From: JAJVHZ01 sp041395385
GTDB taxonomy: Bacteria; Pseudomonadota; Gammaproteobacteria; JAJPIJ01
Direction: 5' to 3'
NCBI GenBank assembly: GCA_041395385.1
Contig: JAWLAN010000013.1
Coordinates: 1-64,000 of the forward strand
Length of the DNA stretch: 64,000 nt
Part shown: positions 56,677 to 64,000 of the stretch, piece by piece
Layout of the letters: the number at the start of each line of letters is the position of its first letter
Numbering within the stretch: the stretch's first letter is position 1
The notes under the pieces: generated by a model
The model's database searches: none
Told to the model about the DNA's origin: nothing
The model's input: the letters and a program-made list of their open reading frames with translations, nothing else
Translations under genes and position numbers: made by a program

Positions 56677-57263
56677 GTCGACGCCAGCGAAGGGCGGGTT
56701 GCGGTCAGGGCGAGCCACTCCGACAGGCGCGGATGACGCCCGCGCCAGTCGTGCGGGTAGCGAAAGTCCGTGTATTCGAGCGCGACGGCGAGCGCGATGT
56801 CGGCGAGGCTGAATTGATCGGCGACGAGGTGGACCCCCTCTCCCAGCTCCGCCTCGGCGAAGGCGAGCGCGCGCGCGACCTTGCCCTCCTGCCTGGCGAC
56901 GTACTCCGGGGACTGCTGCGCCGCGGGCCGCCGTGACTCGAGCAGGCGCGCCACGACCGCGTCCATGATGCCGTCGGCCAGCGCCTCCCAGCGCCGCACC
57001 GACCAGCGCAGATCGCCGAGCGGCGGGATCAGCGCCGGGGTCGCCATGCTGTCGATGAATTCGGCGATCACCGGCGAATCGAACAGTGTGGAGCCGTCGT
57101 CGCGCGTCAGCACCGGCACCTTGCCGAGGGGATTCAACGCCGGCACCGGGCCGTCGGCGGCCATGGGATCGGCCAGGATGAAATCGCACGGTATCGACTT
57201 CTCGGCGAGCACGACGCGCACCTTGCGCGTGTACGGTGAGGTAAGAGAGCCGTAGAGTTGCAT
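56661..57263 (-). CDS. Glutathione S-transferase family protein
   Basis: 200 aa from ATG 57263. N-terminal thioredoxin-like fold: MQLYGSLTSPYTRKVRVVLA, NPLGKVPVLTRDDGSTLFDS (cis-Pro and Asp-Ser glutathione contacts); C-terminal helical domain with DQFSLADIALAVALEYTDFR. Similar to bacterial GSTs of the YfcF/YibF type with unknown electrophilic substrates. It is convergent with the MfnE-like gene. Confidence 0.88.
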   Translation of the reverse strand: MQLYGSLTSPYTRKVRVVLAEKSIPCDFILADPMAADGPVPALNPLGKVPVLTRDDGSTLFDSPVIAEFIDSMATPALIPPLGDLRWSVRRWEALADGIMDAVVARLLESRRPAAQQSPEYVARQEGKVARALAFAEAELGEGVHLVADQFSLADIALAVALEYTDFRYPHDWRGRHPRLSEWLALTATRPSLASTQPPR

Positions 57264-57435
57264 CGAAGCGGGCCTCGCGAGGACAGGAGTTACGCCGGTG
57301 TCGCGGACAGCGGTATGGCCGCGCATCCCGGCGCGCGGGGATTATACAGGCTCGCCTGTCGGGAATGATGACCGTGCCCGACTCGGCGTCCGGGTGCGGC
57401 GGCCGTCCCGAGCGGTGAACGAGGCGCCCGGCGCC

Positions 57436-59301
<1,866 letters not shown>

Positions 59302-59695
59302 GTGGAGTCTCCTTGCCGTCGGATGTTGATTCGGAGGGCCGGGGTACGCTCGTGCGCGGGATCGCGACCGTGGCCGGGCCGGGACCGCCGGCGGGTGCGC
59401 ACATTATACGTCGCGGCCCTCTGTCGACGCGGACGGCCGCGCGCGGCGCAGGGGTCACGACGGAGGTGGGTCCTCGAACGCCCGGGCGAGGGGCGGCCCG
59501 TGCTACGGCGCCACCTGCCGCCCGCGGCATGCCTCGGCTCCCCGGCGGGAACCGCGAATGCCTATGCAGCCACTGCCAATGCCGACATTTCCAATGCCGG
59601 GTTGCATGTGCTCACGCGCGCCCCTTGGATCGGCCGCGGCGGGCCACGAGGCGGCGCGGGCCGCCGATCGCCGCAGCCAGATCGCGGCGCGGTGC
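59302..59695. other. Intergenic region of 394 bases
   Basis: No gene is supported. The minus strand has a perfect TATAAT at 59403-59408, the likely -10 of the ABC exporter gene. At 59558 the plus strand encodes a short Met/Pro-rich stretch (MPMQPLPMPTFPMPGCMC) within an otherwise unremarkable frame; AATGCC occurs three times there (59565-59607). It may be a remnant of a low-complexity gene. Confidence 0.45.
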
Positions 59696-59923
59696 TCACT
59701 CCGGCTCCACTTCGCTCCAGCGCACCCACACGCCGCCACCGACACAGCGCAACACATCCTCGCCGCTGCGCACGAACGAGCCTATGGGGTAGGTGGCGCC
59801 GTTGAAATAACAGACGCCGGTGGCCAGCTCGGTGTCCAGCGAGGCCTCGTCGTACTCGTCGAAGATCGGCGAGGTGTTCAGTTCCGGGTCCGGTGCGCCG
59901 ACCTGCGGGACTTCATTGGCCAT
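59696..59923 (-). CDS. DUF1496-like small protein
   Basis: 75 aa from ATG 59923 with GAGAGGAAA upstream. The core TGVCYFNGATYPIGSFVRSG, then VLRCVGGGVWVRW, has the two cysteines and YxxG pattern of DUF1496, a small domain of unknown function. The acidic N-terminus (PDPELNTSPIFDEYDEASLD) has no signal peptide. It lies alone between the exporter gene and the unknown gene at 60031. Confidence 0.72.
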   Translation of the reverse strand: MANEVPQVGAPDPELNTSPIFDEYDEASLDTELATGVCYFNGATYPIGSFVRSGEDVLRCVGGGVWVRWSEVEPE

Positions 59924-60030
59924 TTCGGTTTCCTCTCGCGTTGGCTTGCAGGGTCGGCAGCTTACAAGGTTGTGACGGGCATGCAACCCCGTGCCCGGAG
60001 TCCGCGGCCGCGCGCACCTCCGGCCTGCTC

Positions 60031-60624
60031 TCAGGCAGTGGTGAACGTGAAGTAACAGTCGCACTGTCCCTCCGGGCCCAGGCCCCTGCCGTCGATGTCG
60101 ATCCGGCATTCGATCCCCAGCTCATCGGCGACCCCTTCGAAAAAGGGGGTCAGCACCGGCCAGGTCAGGTATTTTTCGATGTCCAGTTTCTTGGCGATGC
60201 GGTCGTACCTCGAGATGCCGCAGACCCGCAGCACCGTCTCCGCGGGCGTGTACTTGACCAGCTCGAAGTTGTACTCGGGCGAGGCGGTGAACACGGCGGT
60301 GATGAACACCAGGCTCGGCGCCCTGGAATCCCTGGGCACATCCACGCCACGCTCCAGGGCCTCCCTGGTCTTGAACTGTCCCAGCTCGCGAAACAGGGTG
60401 CGGGAGATATCGTCCATTGCCTGCCACCCGAATCGCTCACCCACGTGCTCGAGGATGAAACCGTAGAACGCCGCCACCACGTTGGACAGCCGCAACGTCA
60501 GCTCCTCCGTGGTCCTGGGGAATACCTTGTCGACGAGGTAGGCCTCGAGCCGATCGTCGGGATACTTGTCCTTGCCGCGGATGGTCTGCATCTCGCCGTA
60601 GAGTCTGTGCGTTGCGATGGTCAT
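60031..60624 (-). CDS. Hypothetical protein following patatin gene
   Basis: 197 aa from ATG 60624 with AGGAGGGA upstream. Soluble; recognisable stretches are YPDDRLEAYLVDKVFPRTTE, NVVAAFYGFILEHVGERFGW, YNFELVKYTPAETVLRVCGI and the C-terminal GQCDCYFTFTTA with a C-x-C pair. The pattern resembles hydrolase-like families of the L-2-amino-thiazoline-4-carboxylate type only loosely, so I give no name. It starts 30 bases after the patatin gene and probably shares its transcript. Confidence 0.72.
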   Translation of the reverse strand: MTIATHRLYGEMQTIRGKDKYPDDRLEAYLVDKVFPRTTEELTLRLSNVVAAFYGFILEHVGERFGWQAMDDISRTLFRELGQFKTREALERGVDVPRDSRAPSLVFITAVFTASPEYNFELVKYTPAETVLRVCGISRYDRIAKKLDIEKYLTWPVLTPFFEGVADELGIECRIDIDGRGLGPEGQCDCYFTFTTA

Positions 60625-60654
60625 GGGGTAGTCCCTCCTGCGATGAAGCCACTG

Positions 60655-61710
60655 CTAGAGAAAGCGCTGTTCGATGGAGGTCGAGGATTCGCGCCCGATC
60701 TTCTCGAAATGCTCGGCGAGAAAGGCGGCGCCGCGCGCGCGGCCCAGTTCGAACAGCCATTCGAGGAATGCACGTTCGGTGTTGTACTTGCTGGAGGCCC
60801 CCAGGCCGCGCATCTCCGCCTCGGCGTCGACGCAGTGTATGCGGACCTGCTTCAGCCGCCCGCCGTCGTCGAAGCCGGCGGCCACGAGGCGATTGACGAA
60901 GGCGATGGCGCGCATCTCGCGCATCAGGCTCGAGTTGAAGCTCAGGGTGTGGATGCGGTCGAGGATCGCCTGCGCGGTCCGCGGCGGCTGGTCGATCTCG
61001 ATGGGGTTGATCATCACGAGCAGCACGTCGGCCGACGCGCAGTGGTAGATGACCGGGAAGATCGGCGGATTACCCATGTATCCGCCGTCCCAGTAGTGCT
61101 CGCCGTCGATCTCCACGGCCTGGAACAGCGATGGCAGGCAGGCGGAAGCGAGCACGGCGTCCACGCTCATGGCGCCGTGGTCGAACACGCGCAGCCGGTT
61201 GGTCATGACGTTGCAGGCGCAGACGAAGAGCTTCACCTCCGCGGCGCGGCGCAGGCGCTCGAAGTCGACCTGCGCCAACAGGATGTCGCGCAGCGGGTGA
61301 TGATTGGCGGGGTTGAGCTGATACGGGGAAAACATGCGCGTCAGGTTGTCCAGCATGATCCAGCCCGGCGAGAAGTCCATGTTGCCCCGGCTCGTCAGCC
61401 GATCGATCCACGAGGGCTGCATGAAGGAACTTGAGCCCTGGTTCATGACGGCGTTCCAGAACCGGCGCAGGGCCGCCCGGGCGCCCTGGTTGCCGCCTAC
61501 CGCCAACCCGTAAGCCGCGACGGCAGCATTCATGGCGCCGGCACTGGTCCCGACTATCCCCTCGATGGCCACCCGCTCGTCCTCGAGCAGCCGGTCCAGC
61601 GCGCCCCAGGCAAACGCGCCGTGCGAACCGCCCCCCTGCAGGGCGAGGTTGATCGTCTTGCGCTCAGGTTTCGAGTGCTGCCGCGTCACGGTCAAGGACC
61701 CTGCTTGCAC
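60655..61710 (-). CDS. Patatin-like phospholipase
   Basis: 351 aa from GTG 61710 (GTG 61689 possible). Patatin catalytic dyad and oxyanion loop are present: NLALQGGGSHGAFAWGALDR (oxyanion Gly-rich loop), IVGTSAGAMNAAVAAYG (nucleophile Ser in G-T-S-A-G) and HYWDGGYMGNPPIFPV (Asp in D-G-G). It would hydrolyse acyl esters of phospholipids or of polyhydroxyalkanoate-like substrates. No signal peptide. It lies 21 bases downstream of the response-regulator/cyclase gene on the same strand. Confidence 0.9.
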   Translation of the reverse strand: MQAGSLTVTRQHSKPERKTINLALQGGGSHGAFAWGALDRLLEDERVAIEGIVGTSAGAMNAAVAAYGLAVGGNQGARAALRRFWNAVMNQGSSSFMQPSWIDRLTSRGNMDFSPGWIMLDNLTRMFSPYQLNPANHHPLRDILLAQVDFERLRRAAEVKLFVCACNVMTNRLRVFDHGAMSVDAVLASACLPSLFQAVEIDGEHYWDGGYMGNPPIFPVIYHCASADVLLVMINPIEIDQPPRTAQAILDRIHTLSFNSSLMREMRAIAFVNRLVAAGFDDGGRLKQVRIHCVDAEAEMRGLGASSKYNTERAFLEWLFELGRARGAAFLAEHFEKIGRESSTSIEQRFL

Positions 61711-61731
61711 GCGGATCCATCCGCGGCTCCG

Positions 61732-62886
61732 TCAATTTCCGGCCATGGCGTGGCTCAGCAGGCCGGTGACGTTGTGCACCGGCAGCGGCCTGCTGAGTCC
61801 CTTGAGTGCGAGCTCGCCCATCGGTTCGAGGCGGGCGACGTCGGCGACGGCGGTGGCCACGCGCTGACTCACCAGGATCTGCCCGTCTCTGGCTTCGGCG
61901 GAAAGGCGGGCGGCGAGATTCGTGACCGTGCCGATGGCGCCGTAATCGTAGCGATCACCGAAACCGATCGGCCCGAGCGTGGCGTAGCCCTGCGCGATAC
62001 CCACGCCGAAGCCGAGACGATATCCCCGCCTGCCCCAGTCCTGCGCGCGCTCCGCCACCCCTGCGCGCATCGCCACAGCCAGGCGCACGGCGCGCGCGCT
62101 CGGATCGGGGCAGGGCAGCGGGTCGTTGAAGAACACCAGCAGGCCGTCGCCCGCGTAGCGCTCCAGGGTGCCTTCGTAGCGGTGGATGAGCGGCCCGAGC
62201 GTTTCGTGATACTCGTGCAGTACCGCCATCACGTCCTCCGGCTCCGATGTCTCGGCGAAGGCGGTGAATCCGCGCAGGTCGCAGAACAGGGCCGCGATGT
62301 CCCGGCGATGGCTTGCGAGCACGCGTTCGTCGCCGGCGGAGACGATCAGATCCGCGACCTGCGGAGGCAGGAATCGCCTCAGCCGCCCGACGCGCTCGAT
62401 CTCCTTGACCTGCGCCGCGACGCGCTGTTCGAGCTCCCGGTTCCAAGCCGCCAGCTCCGCCGCCTGCGCATCGAGCTGCCGGGCCTGCGTCTGCACGGCA
62501 TCGTGCAGCGCCTTGATGCGGAGCATCGATCGCACACGGGCCATGAGCGCGGCGTGATCGATCGGCTTGGTCAGGTAATCGTCGCCGCCGCCGTCCAGTC
62601 CTGCCACGATGTCGCTGGCCGCGGCCTTGGCGGTCACCAGGATGATCGGCATGAAGGGCAGCGACGGGTCGGCCTTCAGCCGTTTGGTCACCTCGATCCC
62701 GTCGAGCTTGGGCATCATGATATCGAGCAGCAGCAGGTCGGGCAGTGCCGCGCGCGCCGTCTCCAGCGCTGCCTCTCCGTCGGCGGCGGTCAGTACCTCG
62801 TATCCCTGGCTCTCCAGGCGGGCGCGGACGATCTCGACGTTGTCCGGGACGTCGTCGACCACCAGTATGCGGGCGGGAGAGGCCAT
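61732..62886 (-). CDS. Response regulator with class III adenylate/guanylate cyclase output
   Basis: 384 aa. Residues about 5-125 are a receiver domain: RILVVDDVPDNVEIVRARLE, phospho-Asp in LPDLLLLDIMMPKLDG, and Lys in DDYLTKPIDHAALM. A coiled coil follows (LDAQAAELAAWNRELEQRVA). Residues about 190-380 form a class III cyclase: ALFCDLRGFTAFAE and YAGDGLLVFFNDP supply the metal-binding Asp residues, and DRYDYGAIGTVTNLAARLS the purine/transition-state region. It should make cAMP or cGMP on phosphorylation. It is in a run with the kinase and regulator upstream. Confidence 0.92.
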   Translation of the reverse strand: MASPARILVVDDVPDNVEIVRARLESQGYEVLTAADGEAALETARAALPDLLLLDIMMPKLDGIEVTKRLKADPSLPFMPIILVTAKAAASDIVAGLDGGGDDYLTKPIDHAALMARVRSMLRIKALHDAVQTQARQLDAQAAELAAWNRELEQRVAAQVKEIERVGRLRRFLPPQVADLIVSAGDERVLASHRRDIAALFCDLRGFTAFAETSEPEDVMAVLHEYHETLGPLIHRYEGTLERYAGDGLLVFFNDPLPCPDPSARAVRLAVAMRAGVAERAQDWGRRGYRLGFGVGIAQGYATLGPIGFGDRYDYGAIGTVTNLAARLSAEARDGQILVSQRVATAVADVARLEPMGELALKGLSRPLPVHNVTGLLSHAMAGN

Positions 62887-62898
62887 GATGGATGGCGC

Positions 62899-63267
62899 CT
62901 AGACCGCCAGGTACTTTCGTACCGTGGCGAGCAACTGCCGCGGACTGTAAGGTTTCGTGATGTATTCCGTGCAGCCGGCATCGCGCGCCTTGCCCGCGTC
63001 GCCGCTCAGGGCATAGGAGGTCACGGCGATTATCGGGATGTGGCTGAGCGCGGGGTTGACCTTGATCCGGCGTGTGGCCTCGTAGCCGTCGATGCCTGGC
63101 AGCTGGATGTCCATCAGGATCAGATCGGGACGGTGCGCCTCGGCCATGCGCACACCCTCGTCGCCGGTGCGCGCCTCGATCGTCTCGTAGTCCGCGCTGG
63201 CGAAGAGATCCCGCAGGATCTGGCGATTGTCCTCCTGGTCCTCCACCACCAGGATGCGCTTGGTCAT
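62899..63267 (-). CDS. Single-domain response regulator (CheY-like)
   Basis: 122 aa from ATG 63267. A stand-alone receiver: KRILVVEDQEDNRQILRDLF, phospho-Asp in PDLILMDIQLPGIDGYEATR, Thr in IIAVTSYALSGDAGK and Lys in YITKPYSPRQLLAT. No output domain, so it probably relays phosphate or binds a partner. The gene overlaps the histidine kinase stop codon by ATGA and precedes the cyclase regulator by 12 bases. Confidence 0.92.
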   Translation of the reverse strand: MTKRILVVEDQEDNRQILRDLFASADYETIEARTGDEGVRMAEAHRPDLILMDIQLPGIDGYEATRRIKVNPALSHIPIIAVTSYALSGDAGKARDAGCTEYITKPYSPRQLLATVRKYLAV

Positions 63268-64000
63268 GGCTCGCTCGCGCGCGGCTCCACGCGCACCGGC
63301 AGCGTGAAGCGGAACGTGGCGCCCTGGCCGGGCACCGACTCCACCCACATGCGGCCGCCGTGCTGCTCGATGATCTTCTTGGCGATCGAGAGCCCGAGAC
63401 CGGTCCCGCCCTTGCTGCGTGTGTTGGAGTCGTCGGCCTGCTGGAAGGCCTCGAAGATCCTGCTTTGATCGGCCTGCGCAACTCCCGGCCCGGTGTCGGC
63501 GACCGACACCAGGAACGCGCCATCGGATGCGCCAACGCCGACCCGGATCCCGCCGGTCTCCGTGAACTTGATCGCATTGCCGATGAGATTGAGCAGCACC
63601 TCGGTGATCCGGCGCGCGTCGCCCTTGCCGGCCGGCAGATCCGGCGGGACGTCGACCGCCAGGGCGAGCCTTTTCTCGGTCGCCAGGGCTTCCACCGCCG
63701 TGACCGCCGATTGCACGATCTCCTTCATGGCGTAGTCGCTGAGGTCGAGCGTGAACGAACCGGCCTCGATCTTGGACAGGTCGAGGACGTCGTTGATCAG
63801 CGCGAGCAGGTGCCGCCCGTTCCTGTCCAGGCGCGTGAGCACCTCGCGGATCTTCGCCGGAACCGCCCCGTAGATGTCGTCGAGGATGAGCTCCGTGTAC
63901 CCGAGAATGGCGTTCAGAGGCGTGCGCAGCTCGTGGCTCATGTTGGCGAGGAACTGCGACTTGTGCCGGCTCGCGATCTCGAGCTGCCGGCTCTTGTCCT
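63264..64000 (-). CDS. Sensor histidine kinase, C-terminal part (runs off the window)
   Basis: The reading frame is open to the window edge, so the N-terminal sensory part is not seen. Visible: dimerisation/phospho-acceptor helix FLANMSHELRTPLNAILGY (His in SHELR), N box VLLNLIGNAIKFTETGGI, G1 box VADTGPGVAQ, F box RIFEAFQQADDSNTRSKGG and G2 box GTGLGLSIAKKIIEQHGG, ending in the typical ATPase-domain C-terminus. It should phosphorylate one or both downstream regulators. The input signal is unknown. Confidence 0.92.
   Translation of the reverse strand, partial: DKSRQLEIASRHKSQFLANMSHELRTPLNAILGYTELILDDIYGAVPAKIREVLTRLDRNGRHLLALINDVLDLSKIEAGSFTLDLSDYAMKEIVQSAVTAVEALATEKRLALAVDVPPDLPAGKGDARRITEVLLNLIGNAIKFTETGGIRVGVGASDGAFLVSVADTGPGVAQADQSRIFEAFQQADDSNTRSKGGTGLGLSIAKKIIEQHGGRMWVESVPGQGATFRFTLPVRVEPRASEP

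Overview
The window is GC-rich DNA and reads as chromosome of a methylotrophic proteobacterium, most probably a gammaproteobacterium. The gammaproteobacterial hint is inferred from an AlgC-type mutase, YajQ, OxyR-type regulators and a CTGT-N8-ACAG LexA box. No rRNA, tRNA or CRISPR array was seen, and there is no methane monooxygenase, so methanol rather than methane is the evident C1 substrate.

Layout. (1) 1-2.0 kb: the 5' part of an ABC-F ATPase gene and a divergent membrane-anchored protein. (2) 2.0-9.8 kb: an accessory block headed by an integron-type integrase with a LexA box at its start. It continues with a low-GC nucleotidyltransferase, metallo-beta-lactamase-fold and GNAT proteins, a MerR-controlled DUF2938/DUF2798 pair, an NTF2-like/AAC(6') fusion, several tiny membrane proteins coupled by overlapping start and stop codons, and a decayed VOC gene. 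(3) 10-29 kb: mostly housekeeping and stress genes (alcohol dehydrogenase, DM13 protein, CPA2 antiporter, universal stress protein, PNPOx-like protein, CDF transporter, AlgC, M16C peptidase, Dps, two OxyR-like regulators, TrxB, YajQ). Inside it sits a solitary 24-codon pqqA gene with its own terminator and an FNR-type box upstream. (4) 29.6-34.8 kb: a lanthanide-methanol-dehydrogenase locus. It holds xoxF, a pseudoazurin-type cupredoxin in the place where a cytochrome xoxG would be expected, xoxJ with an aspartate-rich tail, and an unknown periplasmic protein. (5) 35-56.7 kb: the tetrahydromethanopterin (H4MPT) pathway. A minus-strand run fhcB-fhcA-fhcD-fhcC-fdhB-fdhA faces a plus-strand run mptG-like, mtdB, ATP-grasp, mch, rimK-like, citG-like, fae. 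A second plus-strand run follows, with MfnD-like, MfnF-like, pabB and MfnE-like genes, and a HisA-like gene on the minus strand. (6) 56.7-64 kb: a GST, an ABC exporter, a DUF1496 protein, and a signalling run of histidine kinase, response regulator, response-regulator/cyclase, patatin and an unknown protein.

How the genes work together. Methanol would be oxidised in the periplasm by XoxF with PQQ (PqqA is the PQQ precursor) and a lanthanide, with electrons plausibly leaving through the cupredoxin. Formaldehyde entering the cytoplasm is trapped by Fae on H4MPT, oxidised by MtdB, hydrolysed by Mch, and its formyl group is transferred and released as formate by FhcABCD on a methanofuran-type cofactor. 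The formate is then oxidised to CO2 by the NAD-linked FdhAB. The accessory genes in the same runs look like cofactor synthesis genes for H4MPT (RFAP synthase, PabB, RimK-like ligase) and methylofuran (MfnD/E/F-like). The most unusual parts are the copper protein in the Xox locus, the acidic XoxJ tail, the basic N-terminal extension of Mch, the integrase with substituted catalytic residues, and a 42-bp palindromic repeat present twice.
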